Below are positions 1-12,707 of a DNA stretch of 64,000 nt, in pieces. Numbering within the stretch: position 1 is the first letter of the stretch; every line of letters begins with the position of its first letter. Position numbers and translations under genes: made by a program. The notes beneath the pieces were generated by a model. The model saw only the letters and a program-made list of their open reading frames with translations. It searched no databases and was not told the DNA's origin. The stretch spans positions 1 to 64,000 of the forward strand of contig JAUIMF010000010.1 in NCBI GenBank assembly GCA_030433415.1, given 5' to 3'. The DNA comes from Gammaproteobacteria bacterium. Lineage in GTDB: Bacteria > Pseudomonadota > Gammaproteobacteria > Pseudomonadales > Halieaceae.

Positions 1-37
1 GCTCAGGCTGCTCCACCTCGATGGTTGTGTCGGTCAC
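1..37 (-). CDS. possible start of a gene cut by the left window edge
   Basis: On the minus strand a GTG codon at 37-35 overlaps the pdxJ stop codon in a GTGA arrangement typical of translationally coupled genes. The frame stays open to the window edge and begins M-T-D-T-T-I-E-V-E-Q-P-E. Only 12 residues are visible, so no family can be named. It does not look like the start of AcpS, the usual gene after pdxJ in enterobacteria. It may simply be chance. Confidence 0.3.
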   Translation of the reverse strand, partial: MTDTTIEVEQPE

Positions 38-801
38 GCTTTGCCCAGTGCCGCCTGGTATGCACGCACCGCGTTGGCAAAACCCATGGACAGCGCGTCG
101 ACGGTCAGGGCGTGGCCGATGGACACTTCCAGTAGCCCCGGCAGTTCGCGAAACAGAGGCAGATTCTGCAGGTTCAGGTCGTGTCCCGCATTCACACCAA
201 GACCCGCTTCCAGGGCGGCCTCGGCGGCACGGCGGTAGGTATCGAAGCTGGCCCGCTGCACCTCCTCGCCACGGGCCGCCGCCGCAGCATAGCTCTCGGT
301 GTACAGCTCGATGCGGTCTGCGCCGATGTCCGCCGCGATTTTCATCTGTTCGGGTAAGGGGTCCATGAACAGGCTGCTGCGAATGCCCAGAGCGCGCAAT
401 TCCTCGAGCAGCGGTGCCAGGTCGTCGGCCTGGCGCGTGAGGTCGAAACCGTGGTCCGACGTGAGCTGGTCATCGCCGTCGGGTACGAGCGTGCACTGGG
501 TGGGGCGAAGCTCGCGTACCAGGGCCATGAATCCCGGGTAGTCGCTCACGCCCGCCCGGTCACTCCGGCGCGCCGGGGCAAAGGGATTGCCCTCGATGTT
601 GAACTCCACCGTGAGCATTGGGGCCAGGTCGCGGCAGTCGTCGGCGCGAATGTGGCGCTGATCGGGCCGGGGGTGCACCGTAATTCCGTCCGCACCGGCG
701 TCGATGGCGGTGCGCGCGTGGCCCGTGACCGAGGGGATCGAGGTGTCCCGGGAATTCCGGAGCAGGGCGATCTTGTTCAGATTGACAGAGAGAGCGATCA
801 C
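34..801 (-). CDS. pdxJ: pyridoxine 5'-phosphate synthase PdxJ
   Basis: This 255-residue cytoplasmic enzyme condenses 1-deoxy-D-xylulose 5-phosphate with 3-amino-2-oxopropyl phosphate to give pyridoxine 5'-phosphate, the ring-closing step of the DXP-dependent vitamin B6 pathway. The N-terminal strand with L-S-V-N-L-N-K, the active-site stretch HPRPDQRHI near residues 43-51, the phosphate-binding NAGHDLNLQNL and the C-terminal SIGHALTVDALSMG are all recognisable, and the length is normal for a full TIM-barrel PdxJ. It is the last clearly visible gene of a minus-strand run (yciB, yciI, SH3 protein, cyclophilin, pdxJ) and is 15 bases downstream of the cyclophilin gene, so co-transcription is likely. 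Confidence 0.95.
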   Translation of the reverse strand: MIALSVNLNKIALLRNSRDTSIPSVTGHARTAIDAGADGITVHPRPDQRHIRADDCRDLAPMLTVEFNIEGNPFAPARRSDRAGVSDYPGFMALVRELRPTQCTLVPDGDDQLTSDHGFDLTRQADDLAPLLEELRALGIRSSLFMDPLPEQMKIAADIGADRIELYTESYAAAAARGEEVQRASFDTYRRAAEAALEAGLGVNAGHDLNLQNLPLFRELPGLLEVSIGHALTVDALSMGFANAVRAYQAALGKA

Positions 802-816
802 GGCGGCGGGAGTAGA

Positions 817-1419
817 TCAGAACAGCCGTTTGCGGCGAATGCTCTTGATGATCACCGGGTCCACGGGCACGTTGCCGTGGCCTGCCACTTGATGCGTGGG
901 CGCCGTGGCGATGAAATCCACGACGTTCATGCCGTCGATGACCTCACCAAAGACCGCATAGCCACTGCCGCCGGGCTGCCAGTCCAGGCGCAGATTACTG
1001 CGCTGGTTGATGAAGAACTGGGCCGTCGCGGAATCCGGATCCGAGGTGCGCGCCATGGCGATGGAGCCGCGAATATTGTGCAGCCGGTTGCGCGATTCGT
1101 TGGGAATCGGATCACCGGTGGGTTTCTCCTGCATGTCCGGGGTCATGCCGCCTCCCTGGATCATGAAATTCGGTATCACGCGGTGAAAGATCGTGCCGTC
1201 ATAGAACTCGTCGTCTACGTAGCGCAAAAAGTTCTCTACGGTCACGGGCGCCTTGTCGCGGAACAGGCGCAGGGTGATTTCACCAAAATTCGTGACGATC
1301 AGTATCTGTGGATTGGGCAGCGGGGTTTCTTCGGCGCGCACAGCGTGGGTGCTGCCAACAAGCAAAAGCACACCCAGCGTGGCGGCGAAAACGTGGCGAA
1401 AAAGGTGGGGTAGAGTCAT
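817..1419 (-). CDS. exported cyclophilin-type peptidyl-prolyl isomerase (PpiA-like)
   Basis: A 200-residue cyclophilin that should isomerise Xaa-Pro bonds in the periplasm. Residues 1-29 form a signal peptide with a hydrophobic core and an A-V-R-A cleavage site before E-E. The mature domain carries the cyclophilin landmarks FHRVIPNFMIQGG, NIRGSIAMART, ATAQFFIN and GYAVFGEVIDGM. Length and architecture match E. coli PpiA. It lies 30 bases downstream of the SH3-anchor gene and 15 bases upstream of pdxJ. A cytoplasmic PpiB-like role is unlikely because of the leader. Confidence 0.92.
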   Translation of the reverse strand: MTLPHLFRHVFAATLGVLLLVGSTHAVRAEETPLPNPQILIVTNFGEITLRLFRDKAPVTVENFLRYVDDEFYDGTIFHRVIPNFMIQGGGMTPDMQEKPTGDPIPNESRNRLHNIRGSIAMARTSDPDSATAQFFINQRSNLRLDWQPGGSGYAVFGEVIDGMNVVDFIATAPTHQVAGHGNVPVDPVIIKSIRRKRLF

Positions 1420-1449
1420 GGTGTCTTCCGGCTAAGGTGTCAGGAGTCG

Positions 1450-2130
1450 TCAGGCCCAGCTGGAGCTGCTGCGGCGGCGCGGCCAGAGGCGGGGTACGAC
1501 CAGGGTGATAATTACGCCCAACAGCACAGCCAGCGCGCCGTCGATCAACGTACTGCTTTGCAGGCGGTCGTTCAGGCGCTGGTTATCGGCCTCGAGCGTG
1601 TCGATGGACAGACGCATGGATTCACTTTCTTCGACCAGGCGGCGGTTCTGCTCGGCGGTCTCGATGGCGCTGCCCGACACCTGGCGTAGCTGGGCGAGTT
1701 CTTCCGTAACGCGTTGCAGTTCAGCCTGGCTTTCAGCCAGGGCATTTTCGAGCTGGCTGCGCTCTCCCCGCAGCGTGTCCAACTCCGTACGCAGCGTGGC
1801 TGATTCGCGCTCCGTTTCTTCGAGCTGGCGAGCGACCCGTGGCAACCGCACCTGGGCCGGCGCTTCGCTGGCGAGGTATTCGGCCTGAACCCAGCCCACG
1901 GTACCGCGGCTGGTACGCACCTCGGCCCAGTTACCGTCGGTGGAGCGCCGCTGTTCCACCAATGAGGTGCCGGGAACAAGTTTGCCCAGCCACCGGTAAT
2001 TGGATCCGGGACCGGCGTGGAGTACGACGAAGATCTCGTCAGAGATGTATCGGGTTTCCTGGGCCTGGGCAGCAGCGGTAAACAACAGCAGGCAAAGCAT
2101 CAGTCGACGTAGCACGGGGGTTCCTCGCAT
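1450..2130 (-). CDS. SH3 and coiled-coil membrane-anchor protein (TIGR04211-like)
   Basis: A 226-residue envelope protein: N-terminal signal peptide ending A-A-A-Q-A-Q, a bacterial SH3 domain at about 25-90 (L-H-A-G-P-G-S-N-Y-R-W-L-G and the GWVQAEYL end), a long Gln/Glu/Arg-rich coiled coil from about 98 to 190, then a transmembrane helix near 200-216 and a basic C-terminus RLWPRRR. This SH3-coil-TM plan matches the family known from E. coli YgiM, whose exact biochemical role is not established. The SH3 part should lie in the periplasm and may contact peptidoglycan; that is inference. The start at 2130 precedes the signal peptide directly. Confidence 0.85.
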   Translation of the reverse strand: MRGTPVLRRLMLCLLLFTAAAQAQETRYISDEIFVVLHAGPGSNYRWLGKLVPGTSLVEQRRSTDGNWAEVRTSRGTVGWVQAEYLASEAPAQVRLPRVARQLEETERESATLRTELDTLRGERSQLENALAESQAELQRVTEELAQLRQVSGSAIETAEQNRRLVEESESMRLSIDTLEADNQRLNDRLQSSTLIDGALAVLLGVIITLVVPRLWPRRRSSSSWA

Positions 2131-2141
2131 GAGTTCGGTGC

Positions 2142-2441
2142 TCAGGGTAAAACAATTCGGTACGGCTTGACCCGCACGCGGGTAAAGACACCTTCGCGGG
2201 CATAGGGGTCGCTGTCGGCCCAGGCCTGGGCGTCTTCCAGCGAGGGGAATTCGGCAATGATCAGGCTGCCGGTGAAACCCGCCTCACCCGGATCCTCGCT
2301 GTCTATGGCGGGGTGGGGGCCCGCGGCGAACAGGCGCCCTTCATCGACGAGCCCGCGGATACGGGCGAGATGCTCCTCGCGCACGGACAGGCGCAGGGAC
2401 AGGCTGTCGGGGGCGTCTTCTCCAAAAATCGCGTAGTACAC
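2142..2441 (-). CDS. YciI family protein
   Basis: A 99-residue protein of the YciI/YCII dimeric alpha-beta barrel family, beginning [14 protein letters not shown] and ending [10 protein letters not shown]. The family-typical segment [23 protein letters not shown] is clearly present, including the D-P-Y end where an Asp often lies in the proposed active site (His/Asp pair). Its substrate is unknown in the family. It sits between yciB and the SH3-anchor gene, reproducing the yciB-yciI association of many gammaproteobacteria. Confidence 0.9.
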   Translation of the reverse strand: MYYAIFGEDAPDSLSLRLSVREEHLARIRGLVDEGRLFAAGPHPAIDSEDPGEAGFTGSLIIAEFPSLEDAQAWADSDPYAREGVFTRVRVKPYRIVLP

Positions 2442-2492
2442 GTGGTGCGTTCCTATGTTTTATTACGGTATCTGCGTCGGTCGGTGAGTCGG

Positions 2493-3089
2493 TCAACCGT
2501 CGCCGCCGGCGGTGCTCTCAGCGGCTGTGAGATGGGGGCTGATGATCAGCGCCGTCAGCAGCGTCAGGAGCAGCGTGAAACCGATGGCCGAGTAAAGCTT
2601 GTAGCTTACCCAGGTCGCCTCGCTGTAGCGGTAGGCAACGTACAGGTTCAGAGCCCCGACCACGGTGAAGTTGCCGATCCAGAGGATGTTCAGGCGGGTC
2701 CAGACTGGCGCCGGTAGCGTGAGCTGCCCCCCCAGGGTTCGTTCGAGCAGGCATTTTTCTGAGAACAGCGTAAAACCCGCAAACGCGAGGGCCAGAGCCC
2801 AGTTGAAAATCGTTGGCTTCCACTGGATGAAGGTCTGGTCGCGCAGCGCGAGCGTGGCGCCGCCAAATACCAGCACGGCGACGAAGGTCCACAGCGTGCG
2901 CTTCTCCCAGACGCCCGCCATGAGCCGGCTGACAATCACCTGCAGGGCGGTGGCGACGATGAGCACGGCGGTGGCACTGAAAATACCATCCAGTTCGTGC
3001 GTGTAGCCCGCAAAGGAGACGGTCTCGCCATCCATCTGGTAGACAACGAAGAACAGGACAATGGGCAGGAATTCGAGGATTTGTTTCAT
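2493..3089 (-). CDS. yciB: septation protein A / inner-membrane protein YciB
   Basis: A 198-residue polytopic membrane protein beginning MKQILEFLPIVLFFVVYQM, the standard YciB/IspZ start. About five hydrophobic helices follow, with RTLWTFVAVLVFGGATLAL, FIQWKPTIFNWALALAFAG and the conserved WTRLNILWIGNF. The family sits in the inner membrane, is linked to cell division and envelope integrity, and interacts with divisome and elongasome components in E. coli. The open frame continues upstream to 3209, but the Met at 3089 matches the family and has no extra residues before the first helix. The C-terminus carries a short acidic tail. Confidence 0.92.
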   Translation of the reverse strand: MKQILEFLPIVLFFVVYQMDGETVSFAGYTHELDGIFSATAVLIVATALQVIVSRLMAGVWEKRTLWTFVAVLVFGGATLALRDQTFIQWKPTIFNWALALAFAGFTLFSEKCLLERTLGGQLTLPAPVWTRLNILWIGNFTVVGALNLYVAYRYSEATWVSYKLYSAIGFTLLLTLLTALIISPHLTAAESTAGGDG

Positions 3090-3207
3090 GCAGTCTTCAG
3101 GGCGCCTGGCAGTGCTAGAATGCCGCGCGGTCGGGTGAGGCGGCATTGTAGACGAATTCCGTGCGCCGCTCACCGCATCCCCAACTCCTGAGGCGGAGCA
3201 GGCGCGC
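3090..3207. promoter_or_regulatory. divergent intergenic region between yciB and the yciO-like gene
   Basis: These 118 bases must hold the promoters of two operons running in opposite directions. A GGCGGAGCAGG ribosome-binding stretch precedes the plus-strand ATG at 3208. I see no clear matched -35/-10 pair. Confidence 0.4.
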
Positions 3208-3834
3208 ATGAGTCAGTTTTTCCAGATACATCCCGACAATCCCCAGGTGCGGCTGGTGCGCCAGGCGGCAGATATCGTGCGCAACGGCGGTGTTGTGGTG
3301 TATCCCACGGATTCGGCCTACGCGCTGGGTTGCCATATCGGCGACAAGAATGCGCTGGATCGTATTCGGCGCATCCGCAAGCTCGACGATCGCCACAATT
3401 TCACCCTGGTTTGCCGGGACCTGTCAGAGATCGCGACCTACGCCCGCGTCGACAACGCGGTGTATCGCCTGCTCAAGCATCACACGCCGGGACCGTATAC
3501 CTTTATTCTGCGGGCGACCTCGGAGGTCCCCCGGCGCCTGATGCACCCCAAGCGCCGTACCGTCGGCCTGCGGGTACCCGACAACGCGATCGCCCAGGCG
3601 CTGCTCGAGGATCTGGGCGAGCCCCTGATGAGCGTGACGCTGATCATGCCCGGGGACGAATTACCCCTGATTGATCCTTACGAAATCCGTGAATTGCTGG
3701 AGCACCACGTCGATCTGGTGATCGACGGCGGCTACTGCGGTATGGAGGCCACCACGGTCGTGGATATGGCGGACGAGGTGCCCATGCTGCTGCGGGCAGG
3801 CAAGGGCGATCCTGCGCCCTTTGAGGCCGCCTGA
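3208..3834 (+). CDS. YciO / TsaC-family threonylcarbamoyl-AMP synthase-like protein
   Basis: A 208-residue SUA5/YciO/YrdC-domain protein. The family makes L-threonylcarbamoyl-AMP for tRNA t6A or consists of close relatives such as YciO. Visible landmarks are YPTDSAYALGCHIGDKNAL near the N-terminus, the nucleotide-binding RIRRIRKLDDRHNFTLVC, TPGPYTFILRAT, and GLRVPDNAIAQALLE. The order YciO-ScpA-ScpB-RluB agrees with other gammaproteobacteria and favours the YciO subgroup over a primary TsaC; whether it makes t6A is uncertain. scpA follows closely, suggesting one operon. Confidence 0.88.
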   Translation: MSQFFQIHPDNPQVRLVRQAADIVRNGGVVVYPTDSAYALGCHIGDKNALDRIRRIRKLDDRHNFTLVCRDLSEIATYARVDNAVYRLLKHHTPGPYTFILRATSEVPRRLMHPKRRTVGLRVPDNAIAQALLEDLGEPLMSVTLIMPGDELPLIDPYEIRELLEHHVDLVIDGGYCGMEATTVVDMADEVPMLLRAGKGDPAPFEAA

Positions 3835-3867
3835 GGTATAATTTTGCGATTGCCCGCTGGAAATCCC

Positions 3868-4700
3868 GTGACAGAAGAAAGCCCCCCCCAGACCGATACG
3901 CCCGAGGTGAGCAGCCTGCCGAGCCAGGGTGAAATGCCTTTTGCCGTGGTGATGGGCAAGGCGGTAACAGAGCTACCCAAGGACCTGTATATCCCACCCC
4001 AGGCGCTCGAGGTGTTTCTGGAGGCCTTTGAGGGGCCCCTGGACCTGTTGCTGTACCTGATCCGCCGCCAGAACCTGGATATTCTTGACGTCGACGTATC
4101 GCGCATTACCGAGCAATACATGCAGTACGTTGAGCTGATGGATGCGATGCAGTTTGAGCTCGCGGCAGAGTACCTGTTGATGGCGGCAATGCTGGCCGAA
4201 ATCAAGTCCCGCATGCTGTTGCCGCGCTCCACCACCGTTGAAGAAGATGAAGAGGATCCCCGCGCCCAGCTCATCCGTCGCCTGCAGGAGTACGAACGCT
4301 TCAAGAAAGCCGCGGAAGACATGGAAGAGCTGCCGCGCATGGAGCGCGATACCTGGGTGGCCAGCGCAGCGCCGCCGCCGATCGAGAAGGAGCGCCCGGA
4401 GCCGGATGTAGACATGCGTGAGCTGCTGACGCTGTTGTCGGAGGTGCTCAAGCGCGCGCAGATGTACGAGAGCCACCAGGTGCAACGCGAGGCCCTGTCC
4501 ACGCGGGAGCGCATGTCGGAGGTGCTCGACAAACTGCAGGGAAAACAGTTTGTGCCGTTCGTGTCACTCTTTTCTCCCGAAGAAGGCAAGCTGGGGGTGG
4601 TGGTTACCTTCCTGGCCATCATGGAACTGATCAAGGAGTCCCTGGTTGAAATCGTGCAGACAGAGAGCTTTGGCCCCATTCACGTCAAGGGGCGCGCCGA

Positions 4701-4704
<4 letters not shown>
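3868..4704 (+). CDS. scpA: segregation and condensation protein A
   Basis: ScpA is the kleisin of the SMC-ScpAB condensin and bridges the ATPase heads of SMC. The family hallmark LEVFLEAFEGPLDLLLYLIR begins near residue 48, followed by the helical bundle with AAEYLLMAAMLAEIKSRMLLP and the C-terminal winged helix with FLAIMELIKESLVEIVQ. I chose the GTG at 3868 (M-T-E-E-S), giving 278 residues. A TTG at 3844 in the same frame has a better-spaced GAGG and would give 286, so the start is uncertain. A TATAAT at 3837-3842 lies over the upstream region. The 3' end overlaps scpB by four bases (ATGA). Confidence 0.93.
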
Positions 4705-5517
<813 letters not shown>

Positions 5518-5531
<14 letters not shown>

Positions 5532-6441
5532 CGACAAAAAAGTCGATGCCGGCGGCGATAAGGCGCGAGGCGAGAAGCTGCAGAAAGTACTCGCTCGCAG
5601 TGGTCTGGGTTCGCGTCGTGAGATGGAGCGCTGGATCGAAGAAGGGCGGGTCACCGTCGCGGGCGTGGCCGCAAAGCTGGGTGACCGGGTAGGGTCAGAC
5701 GCCAAAATTGAGGTGGACGGTCGTCCCCTGGAGGCCGACAAGGGCCATGAAACCCGCTGTCTGCTGTATCACAAGCCCACGGGTGAAGTCTGTTCGCGCA
5801 AGGATCCCGAGGGCCGACGCACGGTCTTCGAGCGTCTGCCAAAGGTGCGTTCGGGGCGCTGGATTTCGATCGGTCGCCTGGACTTCAATACCTCGGGCCT
5901 GCTGCTGTTCACCACCGACGGCGAACTTGCCAACGCCCTGATGCATCCCCGGGCTAACATCGAGCGCGAGTATATGGTGCGCGTGATGGGCGATGTCGGC
6001 GAGGAGCAACTGCAGGCCATGCTCGATGGCGTGATGCTCGAGGACGGCGTGGCCCGTTTCACTGACATTCAGCCCGGTAACGGCGACGGCGTAAACAGTT
6101 GGTATTACGTGGTGCTCATGGAAGGTCGCAATCGCGAGGTGCGGCGTTTGTGGGAGTCCCAGGGCCTCACGGTGTCGCGTCTCAAGCGTGTGCGCTACGG
6201 TGAGTTGTTTATTCCCTCCAAGGTCAAGAAGGGCCAGTGGATGGAACTCTCACCGCGAGAGATCAGCACGCTATATCGCATGGCGCAGCTGCCCGAGAAA
6301 GCCGTGCAGAGTCTCACGCCCGATGAGCGTCGCCGGGCAGAGCGGCAGTCATCCAAGCGCGGGCGTGCCCGAGTCGCGGGCCATGATCGCAAGCTCGGCG
6401 TGCGTGGGCCCAAAGGTCGCGGAAACCGCAAGCGCAGCTAA
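5518..6441 (+). CDS. rluB: 23S rRNA pseudouridine synthase RluB
   Basis: This 307-residue enzyme isomerises a uridine in helix 80 of 23S rRNA (E. coli U2605). An S4 RNA-binding domain is visible at about 18-75 (KLQKVLARSGLGSRREMERWI), followed by the catalytic motif GRLDFNTSGLLLFTTDGELA, where D is the catalytic aspartate, and by NREVRRLWESQGLTVSRLKRVRYG. The C-terminus is a basic tail (RGRARVAGHDRK...RGNRKRS), as in other RluB proteins. The chosen ATG gives M-A-K-A-D-D-K-K; the frame is open upstream through the GAGACC repeat to 5284, which would add an Arg-Pro run. No strong ribosome site precedes either start, so coupling to scpB is likely. Confidence 0.93.
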
Positions 6442-6468
6442 GGTCCGCCGCCCGGGCTAACTCATCGC

Positions 6469-7242
6469 TTACTGCGCGTCGAAGCTGCAGCCATTCACCG
6501 CGCTACTCGCCGCGTCCATCAGGTACAGGTACACGGGCATTATCTCGGCGGGACCCGGGTTGTTGTCGGGGGACTCCGCCGGATACGCGGCGCGGCGCAT
6601 GGCGGTATTGGTCGCGCCGGGGTTGATCGCGTTCACGCGTATCGCGCTTGTGTTCTCCATCTCGCTCGCCAGCACCTGCATCATGCCTTCGGTGGCAAAT
6701 TTCGAGACCGCGTAGGCGCCCCAGTAGGCCTTGCCACGACGGCCGACGCCAGACGACGTGAAAACCACCGAGGCCTGGGGCGCTGCGTCGAGCAGCGGCA
6801 GCAACGATCGGATCAACAGAAACTGGCTGTTGACGTTCACCTGCATCACGCGTTGCCAGTCGTTCCATCGCAGCTGGCCCAGGGGGCGTCTTTCGCCGAG
6901 TAGGCCGGCGTTGAGTAGTAGCCCATCCAGCACCGGAAACTGCTCCCCCACCACCCGGGCAAGTTCCTCGTAGGTTTCCTCGGTGTCCTGCTCCAGGTCA
7001 AAGGGAATAGCTGCTGGCTGGGGCGCCCCCAGGGCTTCAATCTCGTCGTAGATCGACTCCAGTTTTTCGACGCTGCGTCCGAGCAGGATCACCGTGGCGC
7101 CGTGGGCGGCGTAGCTCAGGGCGGCGCTGCGGCCAATGCCGTCGCTCGCTCCCGTTACCAGGATCGTGCGGCCAGCCAGGGCGTTGCCTGCGCAGACATA
7201 GTCGGATGGCACCCGGGTGCCCACGTTGGAGGATTGGTTCAC
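6469..7242 (-). CDS. yciK: YciK-type short-chain dehydrogenase/reductase
   Basis: A 257-residue SDR. The Rossmann fold starts with ILVTGASDGIGRSAALSYAAHGATVILLGRS; a conserved NAGLLGERRPLGQL, the catalytic Ser in VVFTSSGVGRRGKAYWGAY and Y-x3-K in YAVSKFA follow, then INPGATNTAMRRAAYP. E. coli YciK has the same pattern; its physiological substrate is not known. The frame is open upstream to 7509, but the GTG at 7242 (V-N-Q-S-S) fits the YciK length and clears the gph gene, which ends 17 bases upstream. It is the last gene of a minus-strand run mtaD-ubiG-gph-yciK, an order also seen in Pseudomonas. Confidence 0.9.
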   Translation of the reverse strand: MNQSSNVGTRVPSDYVCAGNALAGRTILVTGASDGIGRSAALSYAAHGATVILLGRSVEKLESIYDEIEALGAPQPAAIPFDLEQDTEETYEELARVVGEQFPVLDGLLLNAGLLGERRPLGQLRWNDWQRVMQVNVNSQFLLIRSLLPLLDAAPQASVVFTSSGVGRRGKAYWGAYAVSKFATEGMMQVLASEMENTSAIRVNAINPGATNTAMRRAAYPAESPDNNPGPAEIMPVYLYLMDAASSAVNGCSFDAQ

Positions 7243-7258
7243 TGTTGACTCCGAAAGT

Positions 7259-7924
7259 TCAGATAGGGAAGAGGCAGGCCTCGACCTCGGTGCTGCAGCG
7301 CACGAGGGCGTCAGCTCCCCAGGCGTCGGCATCGTCCCCGGGTTCGAGGTAGCCATAGGCGGCGGCCACGGTGCGCATTCCCGCGGCGCGACCCGCGTCG
7401 ATGTCTCGCCGGTGATCGCCGACGTAAACCGACGCGACGGGTTCGCAGTCAAGCTGCCGGCAGGCCAGCCACAGTGCCTCGGGATGCGGCTTTGGCTGGG
7501 CCACGTCATCGGGGCAGGTCACGCTGCCCGGGGCAAGGCCCAGGGTCTGCAGTAGCGGCACGGTATAGGCCCGGGGCTTGTTGGTGGCGATGCCCCAGGG
7601 AATCTGCTGCACCTCAAGGCGCCTCAGCAGCTGCTCCATGCCCGGATACAACCGTGCGTGCTGGCCCAGAATACGCTCGTAGAGCTCCAGCAGGCGCAGG
7701 CGATGGACCTCGACCAGGGGGTCCTCCGGCTCCAGGTTCAGTCCCAGGCATACCAGGGCACGCGCACCGTTGGACACGCTCTGGCGTATGCGTTCGGGCG
7801 CGATTGGCGCAACGCCATTTTCCGCCTGGAGCTGCTGTACCACGGGAATGAAATCGTCGGCGGTGTCTACCAGAGTGCCGTCGAGGTCAAACACCACCGC
7901 CGCGGGCAAGGGAGCTTCGCTCAT
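7259..7924 (-). CDS. gph: phosphoglycolate phosphatase Gph (HAD family)
   Basis: A 221-residue HAD hydrolase that should dephosphorylate 2-phosphoglycolate, a toxic by-product of DNA-end repair and Rubisco-type reactions. Motif I is VFDLDGTLVDTADDF (the first Asp is the nucleophile), motif II lies in GIATNKPRAYTVPLL, and motifs III and IV in AQPKPHPEALWLACRQL and YVGDHRRDIDAGRAAGM. The cap domain is the Gph type. It starts 4 bases after the ubiG stop. Other HAD phosphatase functions, such as nucleotide phosphatase, cannot be excluded from sequence alone. Confidence 0.9.
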   Translation of the reverse strand: MSEAPLPAAVVFDLDGTLVDTADDFIPVVQQLQAENGVAPIAPERIRQSVSNGARALVCLGLNLEPEDPLVEVHRLRLLELYERILGQHARLYPGMEQLLRRLEVQQIPWGIATNKPRAYTVPLLQTLGLAPGSVTCPDDVAQPKPHPEALWLACRQLDCEPVASVYVGDHRRDIDAGRAAGMRTVAAAYGYLEPGDDADAWGADALVRCSTEVEACLFPI

Positions 7925-7927
7925 CGC

Positions 7928-8638
7928 TCAGTCCGGGCGGCGGGCGTGGATCATGTAATTGACGGACACATCCTCGCGCGCGAGGCGATAGCGACGGGTG
8001 AGGGGGTTGTAGACGAGTCCCGTGCTCTCGCGATACTCCAGCCCCGCCTCGCGCAGCCAGCGGGCGAGCTCGGACGGACGAATGAACTTGGCGTACTCGT
8101 GGGTACCTGCAGGCAGCAGGCGCAACACGTGCTCGGCGCCCACAATGGCGAACAGGAATGCCTTGGGATTGCGGTTGATGGTCGAGAAGAACAGCTCGCC
8201 GCCCGGCTTTACGAGTGTGGCGCAGGCGCGAATCACAGCACCGGGGTCCGGTACATGCTCCAGCATCTCCAGGCAACACACCACATCGAACTCGCCGGGC
8301 ATGGCTTCGGCCAGGGCCTCGGCGGTGCTCTGGCGATAATCCACGTCCACGCCCGACTCCAGCTGGTGCAGGCGGGCCACCGAGAGCGGGCCTTCGCCCA
8401 TATCGATGCCGGTGACCTTCGCTCCACGCAGCGCCATGGCCTCCGACAGAATGCCGCCGCCGCAACCGACGTCGAGCACCGTCTTGCCGGCAACCGGGGC
8501 ACGGCCGTCGATCCAGTTGGCGCGCAGGGGGTTGATTTCGTGCAGGGGGCGGAACTCCCCGTCGGGATCCCACCAGCGAGCCGCAAGGGCCTCGAACTTG
8601 GCGATTTCGCTCTCGTCGACATTCAGGGTCTGGTTCAT
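7928..8638 (-). CDS. ubiG: ubiquinone biosynthesis O-methyltransferase UbiG
   Basis: A 236-residue SAM-dependent methyltransferase carrying out both O-methylations of ubiquinone synthesis at the inner membrane face. The N-terminus [28 protein letters not shown] is diagnostic of UbiG. SAM motif I is [15 protein letters not shown], followed by [15 protein letters not shown] and [16 protein letters not shown]. The Met at 8638 starts the conserved domain; the frame is open further upstream but that part overlaps mtaD. The ATG overlaps the mtaD stop in an ATGA arrangement, so the two are translationally coupled. Confidence 0.95.
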   Translation of the reverse strand: MNQTLNVDESEIAKFEALAARWWDPDGEFRPLHEINPLRANWIDGRAPVAGKTVLDVGCGGGILSEAMALRGAKVTGIDMGEGPLSVARLHQLESGVDVDYRQSTAEALAEAMPGEFDVVCCLEMLEHVPDPGAVIRACATLVKPGGELFFSTINRNPKAFLFAIVGAEHVLRLLPAGTHEYAKFIRPSELARWLREAGLEYRESTGLVYNPLTRRYRLAREDVSVNYMIHARRPD

Positions 8639-9957
8639 GGGGCTATCACTCCTCGCCAGTGGCGGGCTCGCGCCAGGGTGTCGGTCAGGTCCAGGGTGGT
8701 CAGGCGCCGGTCGTGCAGAAGCCGTTGTCCGGCGATCCATACGTGGTTCACCTGGGAGCCGTTGCAGGCGTACACGATCTGCGACACGGGATTATAAAGG
8801 GGCTGCGTCGACGGGCCCGTGAGGTCCACGGCGACCAGATCGGCGGCCTTGCCCGGAGCGATGCTGCCAATGCGATGGTCCAGGCCCAGGGCCCGGGCTC
8901 CCCCCAGCGTCGCCATGTGCAGCGCCGTCGCCGCCGGCAATGCCGAGGGGTCATCGTCATGGAGTTTGGCGAGCAGGGCAGCGGTGTGCATCTCGTCAAA
9001 CAGGTTGAGGTCGTTGTTGCTGGCCGCACCGTCGGTGCCGAGGGCAACGTTGACCCCGGCCTCGAGCAGGCGAGTAACGGGGCAGGTGCCCGAGGCGAGC
9101 TTCATGTTGGATTGGGGGCAGTGCACCACGTGGGCGCCGGTTTCCGCCAGCGCCGCGATGTCCTGGGCTCCCAGGTCCGTCATGTGCACACACTGGGTGC
9201 GCGGGCCCAGCAGGCCAATGCGGCGCAGCGTATCGAGGGGGCGTTCGCCCGTTGCCTCGACAGCGTTGAGCACCTCGGCAGCGGTTTCGTGCAGGTGCAT
9301 GTGCACGGGCATATCGAGTTCGGCGGCGTAGGTCGCAAGGCGCTCCAGCACCGGCTCCGACACGGTGTAGGGCGCGTGGGGGCCAAAGGCGACCTGCAGG
9401 CGGTCACGGTTGCGACATTCGTCGCGCAGTGCCAGGCATTTGCTGATGTACTCATCGGGCCCCGAGCCCCAGGGCGATGGAAAGTCCAGCACGGGCGCCG
9501 CCAGCTGGCAGCGCATGCCTGCCTCCTGCACCAGGTCGGCAACCACATTGGGAAAGTAGTACATGTCGCTGAACGTTGTAGTGCCCGCGAGAATCATCTC
9601 AGCCATGGCAAGCGCAGCGCCGTCGCGCACGAATTCGTCGCTGGCGTGGGCCTGTTCGGCGGGCCAGATATGCTCCTCGAGCCAGGGCATGAGCGGAAGG
9701 TCGTCGGCAAAGCCCCGCAGCAGGCTCATGGGAGCGTGGCCGTGGGCATTCACCAGCCCCGGAATCAGGGCATGGCCCGGCAGGTCCACGCGCTCGTCGG
9801 TATCGATCGCCAGGGCTTCCTGCCGCGGCAGCACGCTGACGATATCGCCGTCGCGTATGGCGACCGCGTGGTCTGCAAGCACAGCGTCTGCAGGCTCCAG
9901 GGGCAGAATCCACTCGGCGTGGATCACCAGCTCCGCCGCGGTATTTTCAGGGCTCAT
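8635..9957 (-). CDS. mtaD: 5-methylthioadenosine/S-adenosylhomocysteine deaminase-type amidohydrolase
   Basis: A 440-residue metal-dependent amidohydrolase that probably deaminates methylthioadenosine and S-adenosylhomocysteine to their inosine forms. The metal-binding N-A-H-G-H (near residue 65), [11 protein letters not shown], the late His in [15 protein letters not shown] and the metal Asp in [20 protein letters not shown] are all present. I used the Met at 9957 (M-S-P-E-N-T) because residues upstream look like translated promoter DNA. It heads the operon mtaD-ubiG-gph-yciK, which links by-product removal from SAM-using methylation with a SAM-dependent methylase. Guanine or cytosine deaminase relatives share the fold, so substrate is inferred. 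Confidence 0.87.
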   Translation of the reverse strand: MSPENTAAELVIHAEWILPLEPADAVLADHAVAIRDGDIVSVLPRQEALAIDTDERVDLPGHALIPGLVNAHGHAPMSLLRGFADDLPLMPWLEEHIWPAEQAHASDEFVRDGAALAMAEMILAGTTTFSDMYYFPNVVADLVQEAGMRCQLAAPVLDFPSPWGSGPDEYISKCLALRDECRNRDRLQVAFGPHAPYTVSEPVLERLATYAAELDMPVHMHLHETAAEVLNAVEATGERPLDTLRRIGLLGPRTQCVHMTDLGAQDIAALAETGAHVVHCPQSNMKLASGTCPVTRLLEAGVNVALGTDGAASNNDLNLFDEMHTAALLAKLHDDDPSALPAATALHMATLGGARALGLDHRIGSIAPGKAADLVAVDLTGPSTQPLYNPVSQIVYACNGSQVNHVWIAGQRLLHDRRLTTLDLTDTLARARHWRGVIAP

Positions 9958-10118
9958 GTTCTCGGCTTCCTTCCGCTTGGTCCGCCCTCGCCGGGGCGGA
10001 GCGCGAGTATAGCGCGGCTGTGTCTCCCGTAGCCTTGGCGGGTCCACAAAAGGTATAATTTGGCGTTTGATCCGGCGTTTTCTGAACGCCCTGCGCAAAG
10101 GCATTGTGAAGGCATTTT
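9958..10118. promoter_or_regulatory. divergent promoter region between mtaD and gyrA
   Basis: A TATAAT hexamer at 10054-10059 could be the gyrA -10 element. The best -35-like hexamer, TTGGCG at 10035-10040, is only 13 bases upstream, so the match is weak at -35. A GAAGG at 10108-10112 is the gyrA ribosome-binding site. Weak promoters are common for supercoiling-sensitive gyrase genes; that link is inference. Confidence 0.45.
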
Positions 10119-12703
<2,585 letters not shown>

Positions 12704-12707
<4 letters not shown>
